Shown here: piece by piece, positions 1-7,951 of the stretch | How the letters are laid out: every line of letters begins with the position of its first letter | Numbering within the stretch: position 1 is the first letter of the stretch | Origin: an uncultured Eubacterium sp. | GTDB taxonomy: Bacteria; Bacillota; Clostridia; Lachnospirales; Lachnospiraceae | Direction: 5' to 3' | Assembly: GCA_910589665.1 (NCBI GenBank) | Contig: CAJUTR010000003.1 | Span: forward strand, 112,105-176,104 | Length of the DNA: 64,000 bases | Program-made: the position numbers and the translations under genes | Notes under the pieces: model-generated | The model's database searches: none | What the model saw: only the letters and a program-made list of their open reading frames with translations | What the model was told of the DNA's origin: nothing

Positions 1-1
1 T

Positions 2-223
2 CCAGTGGAATGGCGGATTGACGCTTCATTTCAAAGCGGAGGGCAGGATGACCCTTCGGCGCAGACGGGATCAACGGTAGAGAATGACAACGACGTTCTC
101 ACGGTTTCTGATGTGGAAGATAAATTAAAGAAGCAGGAAGTAGAAGTAAAGCGGAGAAGAGTGGAAAAAAGCAGGATGGAAAACAGTTCTGGGTTTGCTT
201 ATGCGCTGAGCGATCTGAAATAG
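2..223 (+). CDS. 3' end of an unidentified protein (partial)
   Basis: An open frame enters from the left edge and ends at TAG 221-223, giving about 73 C-terminal residues. The visible part is hydrophilic, with an acidic stretch followed by a strongly charged Lys/Arg/Glu segment that could form a short helix. No start codon with a ribosome site is visible; a GTG at 5 is more likely internal. I do not recognise the family. It is followed by 40 bases and then the promoter of the Rrf2 regulator, so it belongs to a separate upstream transcription unit. Confidence 0.45.
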   Translation, partial: PVEWRIDASFQSGGQDDPSAQTGSTVENDNDVLTVSDVEDKLKKQEVEVKRRRVEKSRMENSSGFAYALSDLK

Positions 224-265
224 AGCGGAAATAGCGGGAGAGGACAGCGAGTTTTTTTCTAGGTG

Positions 266-294
266 TTGACAAAGGGAGGGCATAGGAGTATAAT
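266..294 (+). promoter_or_regulatory. Sigma-A promoter of the iscR-like/nifS/nifU unit
   Basis: TTGACA at 266-271 and TATAAT at 289-294 are separated by exactly 17 bases. This is a perfect consensus vegetative promoter pointing at the Rrf2 regulator, with a leader of about 115 bases. A palindrome lies at the expected transcription start, so this strong promoter is probably repressed. Confidence 0.85.
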
Positions 295-299
295 ACCTT

Positions 300-311
300 T
301 AATCCCGATTA
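300..311. promoter_or_regulatory. Candidate Rrf2-family operator
   Basis: TAATC-CC-GATTA is a perfect 5+2+5 palindrome starting 6 bases after the -10 box, over the expected transcription start. A GGAATTA at 321-327 gives a weaker additional half. A repressor bound here would block initiation. The first gene of the transcript is an Rrf2 regulator with three cysteines, so autoregulation is the simplest reading; this is inference. Confidence 0.45.
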
Positions 312-414
312 AAATAATAGGAATTAAAATGGTAGGATATATAATGTCAGGTGATACGCAAAAAGTCACGGAAAGATCCAGGCAGAACTTTCCCGTGCAG
401 AAATGAAGGTAGCG

Positions 415-858
415 ATGAAGATTTCTACAAAAGGTCGATACGGTCTTCGAGCCGTGATCGACATTGCGATTCATGGGGAGAATGAGCCAGTCCCGCTCGG
501 TGATATTGCTATACGGCAGGACATTTCCATGAGTTATCTGGAACAGCTGATTGCAAAGTTAAAAAGAGCGGATATTGTCACGAGTGTTCGGGGAGCAAAG
601 GGAGGATATTCCCTTGCGGTATCGGCAGACAGGATTTCGGTGGGGGATATTCTGCGTGCCCTGGAAGGAGACCTGGCGCCGGTCAATTGTGCAGAGGTTA
701 TGGAAAACGGCGTCCCCTGTAAGGAGTCAGGACAATGTATTTCGAAAGTTGTTTGGAAGCGGATCAGCGACAGCATCCATCATGCGGTCGATAACCTTAT
801 GCTTTCAGATCTTCTTACCGATGCGGACGCAGATGCAGATAAAAATGGCGGCTGCTGA
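415..858 (+). CDS. Rrf2-family regulator, IscR-like
   Basis: A 147-residue winged-helix regulator of the Rrf2 family. The start at 415 is chosen over the ATG at 403 because GAAGG at 405-409 is well spaced to it and the family usually begins MKISTKGRYG. The helix-turn-helix covers about residues 25-65. C92, C102 and C108 are placed like the three Fe-S ligands of IscR, so it probably senses Fe-S status. It precedes a cysteine desulfurase and an IscU-type scaffold and has a consensus promoter with a palindrome at the start site, which fits feedback control of Fe-S cluster assembly. CymR-type cysteine regulators share the fold, but they lack this cysteine set. The C-terminus is an Asp-rich tail. 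Confidence 0.85.
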   Translation: MKISTKGRYGLRAVIDIAIHGENEPVPLGDIAIRQDISMSYLEQLIAKLKRADIVTSVRGAKGGYSLAVSADRISVGDILRALEGDLAPVNCAEVMENGVPCKESGQCISKVVWKRISDSIHHAVDNLMLSDLLTDADADADKNGGC

Positions 859-930
859 TGGGTGGCAGTCATGAGCAGCGTATCGTTATAGAGACGAACA
901 GGATGAACTTAGAAAGGAGAATGACAGGAA

Positions 931-2115
931 ATGAGTGAATTTATATATTTGGATAATGCGGCGACTACGGCGGTACGGCCGGAAGTAGTAGAGGCCATGC
1001 TGCCCTATTATACGGAGAATTTTGGAAATCCGTCCAGCGTATATGATTTCGCCGCTAAAAATAAAAAAGCGGTGAACGATAGCAGACAGATCATTGCCGA
1101 CGCGTTGCACGCCGATATGAGAGATGTTTATTTTACGGCTGGTGGAACCGAGGCGGACAACTGGGCCCTGATAGCTTCAGCGGAAGCGTATGGGGACAAG
1201 GGAAAGCATATTATTACGTCAAAAATAGAGCATCATGCAATTCTTCATACGTGTGATTATTTGGAAAAACGAGGGTTTGAGATAACATATGTAGATGTGG
1301 ATGAGAAGGGGATCGTTCGGCTCGATCGTTTGAAAGAAGCGATCCGCCCCGATACGATACTGATTTCCATCATGTTTGCCAATAACGAAATCGGTGCCAT
1401 ACAGCCGATCCGAGAGATTGGCGGGATTGCCAAAGAGCATGGCATCCTGTTCCATACCGATGCGGTACAGGCGTTCGGACAGATCCCGATCGATGTAGAA
1501 AAAGATAACATTGATATGTTAAGCGCCAGCGCGCATAAACTTCATGGGCCAAAGGGGATCGGTTTTTTGTATATCCGCAAAGGATTAAAACTCCGTTCCT
1601 TCATTCACGGAGGAGCGCAGGAGCGAAAACGTAGAGCGGGGACGGAAAACGTGCCGGGAATCGTCGGTTTTGGAACGGCTGTATCCCTGGCCGTATCAAC
1701 GATGGAAGAACGCACGAAACGGGAGGCAGAGGTTAGGGATTACCTGATCGAGAAGATTGAAAAAGGTATCCCGTACTGCCGGTTGAACGGTCATCGGAGT
1801 GATCGCCTGCCGAATAACGTAAATTTCAGTTTTCAGTTTGTAGAAGGGGAATCGTTGTTGATCATGCTCGACATGGAAGGGATATGTGCGTCTAGTGGTT
1901 CTGCCTGTACATCAGGCTCTCTCGACCCGTCCCATGTCCTATTAGCGATCGGACTCCCCCACGAAGTGGCGCATGGTTCCCTCCGGATGACGCTCAGCGA
2001 GGATACGACGAAGGAAGATGCCGACTATGTTGTGGATAAATTAACTGGCATTGTGGAAAAGCTTCGGAGCATGTCGCCTCTGTATGAGGATTTTGTAAAG
2101 AAGAACTCACACTAA
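931..2115 (+). CDS. nifS: Cysteine desulfurase (NifS/IscS family)
   Basis: A 394-residue fold-type I PLP enzyme that takes sulfur from L-cysteine and leaves it as a persulfide for Fe-S assembly. The N-terminus YLDNAATT is typical. The PLP lysine is K203 in the SAHKLHGPKG context, and the persulfide cysteine is C326 in SSGSACTSG. The loop around C326 is the short NifS/IscS (class I) type rather than the SufS type. It lies 72 bases after the Rrf2 gene and 24 bases before the scaffold gene, so the three probably form one operon. Length is normal. Besides Fe-S clusters it may serve tRNA thiolation. Confidence 0.95.
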   Translation: MSEFIYLDNAATTAVRPEVVEAMLPYYTENFGNPSSVYDFAAKNKKAVNDSRQIIADALHADMRDVYFTAGGTEADNWALIASAEAYGDKGKHIITSKIEHHAILHTCDYLEKRGFEITYVDVDEKGIVRLDRLKEAIRPDTILISIMFANNEIGAIQPIREIGGIAKEHGILFHTDAVQAFGQIPIDVEKDNIDMLSASAHKLHGPKGIGFLYIRKGLKLRSFIHGGAQERKRRAGTENVPGIVGFGTAVSLAVSTMEERTKREAEVRDYLIEKIEKGIPYCRLNGHRSDRLPNNVNFSFQFVEGESLLIMLDMEGICASSGSACTSGSLDPSHVLLAIGLPHEVAHGSLRMTLSEDTTKEDADYVVDKLTGIVEKLRSMSPLYEDFVKKNSH

Positions 2116-2139
2116 CTATTGGATTGGAGGAAAAAATAA

Positions 2140-2580
2140 ATGTATAGTGAAAAAGTGATGGATCATTTTAGTAATCCGAGAAATGTCGGGGAAATCGAGG
2201 ATGCGAGCGGGGTAGGTACGGTCGGAAATGCGAAATGCGGCGACATTATGCGGATCTACCTTGATATAGACGACGATGGGATCATCAACGACTGCAAATT
2301 TAAGACGTTTGGCTGCGGCGCCGCGGTGGCGACGAGCAGTATGGCAACCGAACTGGTCAAGGGAAAATCCATTGAAGAGGCTATGCAGGTTACAAACAAG
2401 GCTGTGATGGAGGCATTGGATGGACTTCCACCAGTGAAAGTCCATTGTTCTCTTCTAGCCGAAGAAGCCATTCACGCGGCTCTTTGGGATTACGCGAAAA
2501 AACATGGTATCATGATCGAAGGGTTGGAAGAACCGAAGTCCGATATCCATGAGGATGAGGAAGACGAAGAAGAGTATTAA
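2140..2580 (+). CDS. nifU: Fe-S scaffold protein, NifU N-terminal/IscU type
   Basis: A 146-residue scaffold on which the desulfurase assembles [2Fe-2S] clusters. The three conserved cysteines C33, C59 and C103 are present, with D35 in the CGD motif. Only the IscU-like domain is present; the ferredoxin-like and C-terminal Nfu domains of full NifU are absent. The last 20 residues are almost all Asp/Glu, an extension not needed for the fold. It is preceded by GGAGG, follows nifS closely, and its stop codon overlaps the stop of the convergent PHP gene by 4 bases. No hscA/hscB or ferredoxin gene follows. Confidence 0.93.
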   Translation: MYSEKVMDHFSNPRNVGEIEDASGVGTVGNAKCGDIMRIYLDIDDDGIINDCKFKTFGCGAAVATSSMATELVKGKSIEEAMQVTNKAVMEALDGLPPVKVHCSLLAEEAIHAALWDYAKKHGIMIEGLEEPKSDIHEDEEDEEEY

Positions 2581-3527
2581 TTGTCAAATTTGTGGAATGT
2601 CGGTTTATGGCCAATAAACGTAGTGTAATGGTCAAAACCGGCTTTTCTTACGATTCGTTCGGCATCTGCAAACCGGCCTGCCATCCGTTCCGCCGTGTGG
2701 GCATCCGAGCCAAACGTAATCTGTTCTCCACCCAGTTCCCGGAAGCGGCGGATGATGTCCTCATTCGGATTTGGCATGACGCCGCCATTTTTGTATCCTG
2801 ACGTATTCACCTCGAGAGAGATTCCACGTTTCACGATGATCCGGAGTATTTCATCGATCACATCCGCATACATTTGGTAGGAATAAAAACGGCGGCCTGA
2901 CGGAGCGTACCGAACGATGTAGTCGAGGTGGCCGAATGTGTCGATCCGTACGAATGAGTCGTTTTTGTCAGGATGACTGTTTTTACTTGAAAGATTGTTG
3001 TGCTCGATCTTTCGGGATCTGTCGGAAGTGTTGTTTCCATTGATGCTGTTACAGGTAGACGCCGCATAGGTGTGTTGTACATTTTGTAACGCTGCCTCAA
3101 AATAAGCAGCAATCCCTTTTTTCTCTCCAAACGCCTCCCAATATTGTGGAAAATACGGATCCATATCATCGACCAGATGAATGGATCCTATGATATAATC
3201 CAGTCGTTTGTCCCGGCTCAACTCGATATTTTTTTCAATCGCATCTAGTTTTAATCCAATCTCAACGCCGCGGAATATTTGCAGTCCGGCGCCATATGTT
3301 TGTTCCATCTGACAGATCTGTGTCAGATATTTCTCGAGGTCAAACGTAAACGGCGGACAGTCGGACGAGTTGTCAAAGCTGTATTCCGCTGGGAAATGAT
3401 AATCCATATGATCGGTAAACGTAAGGCCGCGCAGACCGGTGCGTATGGCCTGTTTTACCATTTGTTCCATTGGTGTGTCGCTGTCGGTCGAAAATGCCGT
3501 GTGTACGTGAGAATCATAGTAAATCAT
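2577..3527 (-). CDS. PHP-domain phosphatase, histidinol-phosphatase-like
   Basis: A 316-residue metal-dependent phosphoesterase. The N-terminal DSHVHTAFSTD gives the first two metal-binding histidines, FTDHMD the next, RGVEIG the Glu, GSIHL another His, and FGSDAH near the end the last pair. The order matches the HisJ/HisK-type PHP family, which hydrolyses histidinol phosphate, but no other histidine genes are nearby, so the substrate is open. The family is usually about 265-275 residues; the excess sits in one hydrophilic Asn/Ser-rich insert at about residues 160-195. It starts inside the stop codon of rqcH (ATGA), with AGGAGG upstream, so the two are translationally coupled. Confidence 0.8.
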   Translation of the reverse strand: MIYYDSHVHTAFSTDSDTPMEQMVKQAIRTGLRGLTFTDHMDYHFPAEYSFDNSSDCPPFTFDLEKYLTQICQMEQTYGAGLQIFRGVEIGLKLDAIEKNIELSRDKRLDYIIGSIHLVDDMDPYFPQYWEAFGEKKGIAAYFEAALQNVQHTYAASTCNSINGNNTSDRSRKIEHNNLSSKNSHPDKNDSFVRIDTFGHLDYIVRYAPSGRRFYSYQMYADVIDEILRIIVKRGISLEVNTSGYKNGGVMPNPNEDIIRRFRELGGEQITFGSDAHTAERMAGRFADAERIVRKAGFDHYTTFIGHKPTFHKFDN

Positions 3528-5284
3528 CGGTTTCCTCCTGTGTCGATCTCTTTGATATGGCTGATATCCGGGGATACGACCATAGAATAATTGGTGTAAT
3601 AAACGACAAATCCGGATTTTCCTCCGTTCGGCCGTTTCACATGTTTCTTTTGCACATAGTCGATCTCGACTTTTGGTGAATTTCGCTTTTGGGAGTAAAA
3701 GGCGGCGAGGCTTGCCGCTTCCTCAAATGTGGTGATCGGCGGCTCTTCATTATTGCATTTTATAACGACATGAGAGCCGGGCGCCTGCTTGACATGAAAC
3801 CACCAGTCACTTCCCGAGGCAAATTTAAACGTCAGGTAATCGTTCTGGTAATTGTTCTTGCCGACATAAATATCATATCCATCCGACGAAACATAATGAA
3901 GCGGGTTGCTTTTCGGCGTCATTTGTTTATTTTTGCGCCGGCTCACGCGGCTTTTGATAAACCCATTATCGATCAGTTCCTGTTTGATCTGTACAAGGTC
4001 TTCTTCCTGACGGGCAATATCAAGTGCAGTCAGGATGGTGTCCAGATGTTCAAGAAGATCTTTTGTTTCCGCGATCTGGGTCGTGACGGCCTCAAATGTC
4101 CGTTTGAGCTTATTATATCGGTTAAAATAATGATTCGCGTTTTCCGAAGGGGAGAGCGTGGGATCGATCGTTATACGGACTTCTTTGCCATCGTAGTAAT
4201 TGGTACAGATGAGAACCTGATCCTCTGCTCCCAGCTGGTAGCCGTACGTATGGATCAGTTCGCCGTATACTTTAAACTTGTCCCTCTTTTTCGTATCAGA
4301 AAGCTGTTTTTCCTGTATGGAAAGTTTCTTTTGCGCTCTTTCCCGGAGCGTCGTCACATGTTTCCGCAGTTCCATTGATTTTTGCCGGATCCGCTGAATG
4401 ATTTCTTTTTCGGAATAATAATTCTCAACCGTCTCGCTCATCGTGGGAAATGCCTGGTGGGTAAGTCCTTCGTACATCGTAAGCGGAAAGGCTGAAAATT
4501 CCACTGGTTCATCGTTGTCCCATACGATTTCCGGGGCGAATTTACCGGCTCGGGTGTGTTCGAGCATTTCCTTTAAAGACTCAAACAGGCTGGCGCGCTG
4601 GTTTCCGTTTAATGAGGCAAACGGGGTGTCACCGTCGATCCTGCTCCGGTCAGCGATTTCGTGCGCCGCGGGTAAGCTGATCCCCGTAAAATAGCGGCAA
4701 AGTCCCTGGACTACAGTGGACGGCTGGGTTACGACCTCGTTCATCCAGGCATCGGTTGTGATCGCGAACGGATCGTGTTTCTGCTTGGTGTTGGGAATAA
4801 AATAATCCCGCCCAGGCAGCACTTCCCGCACCGAGCTGACGAGGGAAGAGACGTGTTTGATACTGTCGATGATCTTATTTGTATCGTCTACGAAAATGAT
4901 ATTACTGTGTTTTCCCATGATTTCTATGATCAGGCATTTCGTTACTTCATCTCCTAGTTCATTCCGATTTTCCATTTCGATCCGTATGACCCGTTCAAGG
5001 CCGTACTGGGAAATGTCCGTGATCCGCGCCCCGCTCAGGTGTTTTCGCAGCAACATGCAGAAATTCGGTGCCGTAAGGGGGGATGCTTTTGGTTTTTCCG
5101 TGAGATAGACCAAAGGAAGGGAGGGGTTTGCGGAAAGAACGAGCTTATTTGTAACGCCGGTTTTTTTTATCGTTAACAGCAGTTCGTCTGATTCCGGCTG
5201 GGCAATTTTCTGTAAGCGTCCGCCTGTGAGCTGCTCGGACAGTTCAGATGTAAGCGCCGCAACGGTAAATCCATCAAAAGCCAT
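3524..5284 (-). CDS. rqcH: Ribosome quality control protein RqcH (NFACT family, FbpA-like)
   Basis: A 586-residue NFACT protein. Members bind stalled 50S subunits with peptidyl-tRNA and recruit alanyl-tRNA to add C-terminal alanine tails that mark the stalled chain for degradation. The NFACT-N domain begins at MAFDGFTVAALTSEL, the middle is a long helical/coiled-coil region at about residues 290-440, and the C-terminal NFACT-R domain contains the family signature DWWFHVKQAPGSHVV at about 490-505. Full length for the family. The gene has its own sigma-A promoter (5354-5382, minus strand) and AGGAGG before the start, and overlaps the PHP gene by 4 bases. Older annotations call such proteins fibronectin-binding protein A. 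Confidence 0.92.
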   Translation of the reverse strand: MAFDGFTVAALTSELSEQLTGGRLQKIAQPESDELLLTIKKTGVTNKLVLSANPSLPLVYLTEKPKASPLTAPNFCMLLRKHLSGARITDISQYGLERVIRIEMENRNELGDEVTKCLIIEIMGKHSNIIFVDDTNKIIDSIKHVSSLVSSVREVLPGRDYFIPNTKQKHDPFAITTDAWMNEVVTQPSTVVQGLCRYFTGISLPAAHEIADRSRIDGDTPFASLNGNQRASLFESLKEMLEHTRAGKFAPEIVWDNDEPVEFSAFPLTMYEGLTHQAFPTMSETVENYYSEKEIIQRIRQKSMELRKHVTTLRERAQKKLSIQEKQLSDTKKRDKFKVYGELIHTYGYQLGAEDQVLICTNYYDGKEVRITIDPTLSPSENANHYFNRYNKLKRTFEAVTTQIAETKDLLEHLDTILTALDIARQEEDLVQIKQELIDNGFIKSRVSRRKNKQMTPKSNPLHYVSSDGYDIYVGKNNYQNDYLTFKFASGSDWWFHVKQAPGSHVVIKCNNEEPPITTFEEAASLAAFYSQKRNSPKVEIDYVQKKHVKRPNGGKSGFVVYYTNYSMVVSPDISHIKEIDTGGNR

Positions 5285-5353
5285 TTATAGTTCCTCCTGT
5301 ATTCAATGATGGGGGCAAACGGCATGTTGGCCTTTTGACCCTGGCATCATTAT

Positions 5354-5382
5354 ATTATATTTACGGGAAAAAAGAAAGACAA
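5354..5382 (-). promoter_or_regulatory. Sigma-A promoter of rqcH
   Basis: Read on the minus strand, TTGTCT (5382-5377) and TATAAT (5359-5354) are 17 bases apart and point at rqcH, about 70 bases before its start codon. The -35 box lies 3 bases from the -35 box of the divergent yicC promoter. Confidence 0.75.
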
Positions 5383-5385
5383 ATC

Positions 5386-5414
5386 TTGACTTATGTTTCC
5401 AAGTCCTTTATAAT
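5386..5414 (+). promoter_or_regulatory. Sigma-A promoter of the yicC-remA-gmk unit
   Basis: TTGACT at 5386-5391 and TATAAT at 5409-5414 with 17 bases between them. It drives the plus-strand unit starting with yicC and is arranged back to back with the rqcH promoter. Confidence 0.8.
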
Positions 5415-5478
5415 AATACGGAGCATTACCAAAAAAAGCAATTGAGTCGAACACTCTGGCGCGGAAATGAGGAATAAA

Positions 5479-6357
5479 ATGGTAAGAAGTATGACTGGCT
5501 ATGGAAAGTATGAGGCAGAGAACGAAGATGCCCGTCTTACGGTAGAAATCAAATCAGTAAATCACAGATATTGCGATATTTCTATCCGTCTTCCCAAAAA
5601 CCTGAATTTATTTGAAAATGACATAAGAAGGCAGATCAAAAAGAGCGTCAGCCGCGGGAAGATTGATGTGTACATCACTTATGAAACGCTCGGTTCCGGA
5701 GCAGCAAATATCACATACAACAGGGATCTTGCGAGATCTTATATGGAACTGCTTGCCGGTATGGCATTGGATTTTCAGATTGCCAATGATCTGGATGCGT
5801 TTACCCTTTCGAAATACCCGGAAGTATTCACGCTGCAGGAACAGGCTGTGGATACGGAGAAATTACGGGAACTGGTTGATACGACAGTGGCAGGCGCTTT
5901 AAAGGAATTTATACGAGCGAGGGAAGCAGAAGGGGAAGAATTGAAAAAAGATCTGCTCCTCAAGCTGTCAGAATTGAAAAAAGCGGCAGATGACATTGCC
6001 GGGCGCTCACCGCATATTTTTGAGGATTATAAGGAACGGCTGCGGGCAAAAGTGACAGAACTTTTGGGCGATACAAAACTGGACGAGAGCGTGATGGCAA
6101 CGGAACTTGTGATCTATGCCGATAAAATATGTGTCGACGAGGAACTGGTCCGGATGAACAGCCATATCAAACATATGAGAGAAACGCTTGAAAATGAGGA
6201 ATCGGTGGGAAGAAAACTTGATTTTATCGCGCAGGAATTGAACCGGGAGGCAAATACCACACTGTCGAAAGCGAATGATCAGGTAATCTCCGATCAGGGC
6301 ATCCTTTTAAAAACGGAGATTGAAAAGATCAGGGAGCAGATTCAGAATCTGGAGTAA
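5479..6357 (+). CDS. yicC: YicC/YloC family endoribonuclease
   Basis: A 292-residue protein of the YicC/YloC family, whose E. coli member is an endoribonuclease acting on small RNAs. The N-terminus MVRSMTGYGK and the segment VEIKSVNHRYCDISIRLP are family signatures; the C-terminal DUF1732 part contains KLDFIAQELNREANT. The ATG at 5479 is preferred over 5467 because GAGGA at 5469-5473 fits it and the family begins at the Met before SMTGYG. In Firmicutes this gene normally precedes remA, gmk and rpoZ, and it does so here. The in vivo target in this organism is unknown. Confidence 0.93.
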   Translation: MVRSMTGYGKYEAENEDARLTVEIKSVNHRYCDISIRLPKNLNLFENDIRRQIKKSVSRGKIDVYITYETLGSGAANITYNRDLARSYMELLAGMALDFQIANDLDAFTLSKYPEVFTLQEQAVDTEKLRELVDTTVAGALKEFIRAREAEGEELKKDLLLKLSELKKAADDIAGRSPHIFEDYKERLRAKVTELLGDTKLDESVMATELVIYADKICVDEELVRMNSHIKHMRETLENEESVGRKLDFIAQELNREANTTLSKANDQVISDQGILLKTEIEKIREQIQNLE

Positions 6358-6374
6358 TGAAGGAGTTCTTTCAT

Positions 6375-6617
6375 ATGGCATTTGTAAATATCGGATACGG
6401 TAACATAGTAAACAGCGACAAGGTGATCAGCATCGTGAGTCCGGATGCGGCGCCGATGAAACGGATGATCCAGAGTGCGAAAGACGATGGGACAGCGATT
6501 GATGCCACTTGCGGGAAAAAGACAAAATCGGTCATGGTGATGGAGAACCACATGCTTGTCCTTTCTTCCCTCCTTCCGGATACGATCGCCGGCCGGTTTA
6601 ACAACATAGAAACATAG
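6375..6617 (+). CDS. remA: RemA-like DNA-binding regulator (DUF370)
   Basis: An 80-residue protein of the RemA/DUF370 family. In Bacillus subtilis RemA is a DNA-binding activator of extracellular-matrix and osmoprotection operons, and it forms ring-shaped oligomers that wrap DNA. The sequence begins MAFVNIGYGNIV and contains the conserved IVSPDAAPMKR and LVLSSLLPDTIAGRF blocks. AAGGAG at 6360-6365 sets the start at 6375. It sits 17 bases after yicC and 27 bases before gmk, the standard order. The regulon in this organism cannot be told from the window. Confidence 0.92.
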   Translation: MAFVNIGYGNIVNSDKVISIVSPDAAPMKRMIQSAKDDGTAIDATCGKKTKSVMVMENHMLVLSSLLPDTIAGRFNNIET

Positions 6618-6644
6618 GATTAGACAACGATTTGGAGGTTGTAT

Positions 6645-7277
6645 ATGAAAAAAGGAGTATTGGCGGTGATATCGGGCTTTTCTGGTGCGGGTAAGGGCAC
6701 GATCATGAAGGAACTGATCAAACGATATGACTACTTTTTGTCGGTTTCTGCGACGACCCGCCGGCCGAGAGACGGTGAGGTGGACGGGAAAGATTATTAT
6801 TTTCACACGAGAGATGAGTTCCAGCAAATGATTGATAACGGCGAGCTGGTAGAATGGGCGGAGTACGTCGGAAATTTTTACGGCACTCCGAAAAAACGCG
6901 TCGAAGAGCAGCTGGATCAGGGACGGGATGTCCTGCTTGAAATCGAGATGCAGGGCGGGATGCTCGTAAAACAGCAGTTTCCAGATTCTCTCCTGATCTT
7001 TATTTCCCCGCCATCGGCAAACGTGTTGAAAGAACGTCTTGCCGGCCGTGGGACGGAATCCGCCGAAGAAATCGAACGGCGCCTGCTCCGTGCGGTTGAG
7101 GAAGTAAAATACATGAAAGACTATGATTATATCATTGTCAATGATGATCTTGAGGATGCGATCAATCAAGTGAACGACCTGATCCAGTACGATCATTATA
7201 AAGCCTGCAACAGCGCGCATCTTATAGAAAAAATGGAACATGAGATTGGTACGTTTGCATCAAGGAAGGGAGAGTAA
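6645..7277 (+). CDS. gmk: Guanylate kinase
   Basis: A 210-residue cytosolic kinase that converts GMP and ATP to GDP and ADP. The P-loop GFSGAGKGT lies at residues 11-19, followed by the GMP-binding TTRRPRDGEVDGKDY region and the lid with AGRGTESAEEIERRL. The ATG at 6645 has GGAGG six bases upstream; a TTG at 6639 in frame is less likely. It lies between remA and the signal peptidases. Normal length. Confidence 0.95.
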   Translation: MKKGVLAVISGFSGAGKGTIMKELIKRYDYFLSVSATTRRPRDGEVDGKDYYFHTRDEFQQMIDNGELVEWAEYVGNFYGTPKKRVEEQLDQGRDVLLEIEMQGGMLVKQQFPDSLLIFISPPSANVLKERLAGRGTESAEEIERRLLRAVEEVKYMKDYDYIIVNDDLEDAINQVNDLIQYDHYKACNSAHLIEKMEHEIGTFASRKGE

Positions 7278-7281
7278 AGAC

Positions 7282-7911
7282 ATGAGTGAGGACACGATGG
7301 AAGGCACGGAGGAAACGGAACGAGCAGAGGAAACTCTTTTAGAAGAAAATAGTGCGGATAAAAAAGGAAAAGAAAAGAAAAAACGTACGCCGCTCAGTTA
7401 TGCCATCGAATTTGCCATTTATATCGTCTTGATCTTCGCCTGTATTTTTTGGGTGCCGGAGTATGTCGTACAGAGAACGGTGGTAAACGGGGAGTCTATG
7501 GAAAATACGCTTCATTCGGGAGAGAGCCTTCTGGTTGAAAAAGTTTCGTACCGTTTCAGCGACCCGGCGCGCTATGATATTATCGTTTTTTATCCGCAGG
7601 GGAGAGAGGTAGATGAATATTACGTAAAGCGTATTTATGGTCTTCCGGGGGAAACGGTACAGATCATTGATAATGATATATATATCAATGGAGAAGTCAT
7701 TGCGGATGAATATGCGAAAAATGTGATGGATGATCCAGGGATTGCCGAGGAACCGCTTACACTCGCGGATGACGAGTATTTTGTGCTCGGCGATAACCGG
7801 AAAGTGAGTTTAGACAGCCGGGATCCCGATCTTGGGCCGATCAAAGCGGAAAATATTGCGGGACATGTGTGTCTTCGCCTATTACCACTCAGCAAATTCG
7901 GGACGCCGTAG
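7282..7911 (+). CDS. lepB: Signal peptidase I, first of a tandem pair
   Basis: A 210-residue type I signal peptidase that removes signal peptides from exported proteins at the outer face of the membrane. A Glu/Lys-rich cytoplasmic N-terminus of about 38 residues precedes one membrane segment (about 40-58). The nucleophile is S72 in NGESM, the general base K116 in YYVKRIYGLPGE, and the C-terminal box is VLGDNR with SLDSRD. The start at 7282 follows gmk by 4 bases with GGGAGAG as ribosome site. The next gene is a close paralog. Two enzymes in a row may reflect a large export load or a split of substrates. Confidence 0.93.
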   Translation: MSEDTMEGTEETERAEETLLEENSADKKGKEKKKRTPLSYAIEFAIYIVLIFACIFWVPEYVVQRTVVNGESMENTLHSGESLLVEKVSYRFSDPARYDIIVFYPQGREVDEYYVKRIYGLPGETVQIIDNDIYINGEVIADEYAKNVMDDPGIAEEPLTLADDEYFVLGDNRKVSLDSRDPDLGPIKAENIAGHVCLRLLPLSKFGTP

Positions 7912-7951
7912 GGGAGGATCGTGTGTAAATAAAATAGAAATGAGGGGAAAA

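Noticed and set aside
3689..4378. Plus-strand open frame of 229 codons
   Set aside because: Antisense to rqcH; no recognisable protein family and no start signals.
6342..7241. Long minus-strand open frame of 299 codons
   Set aside because: It is antisense to remA and gmk, which are certain genes. The product has no recognisable domain and the frame results from codon bias of the opposite strand.
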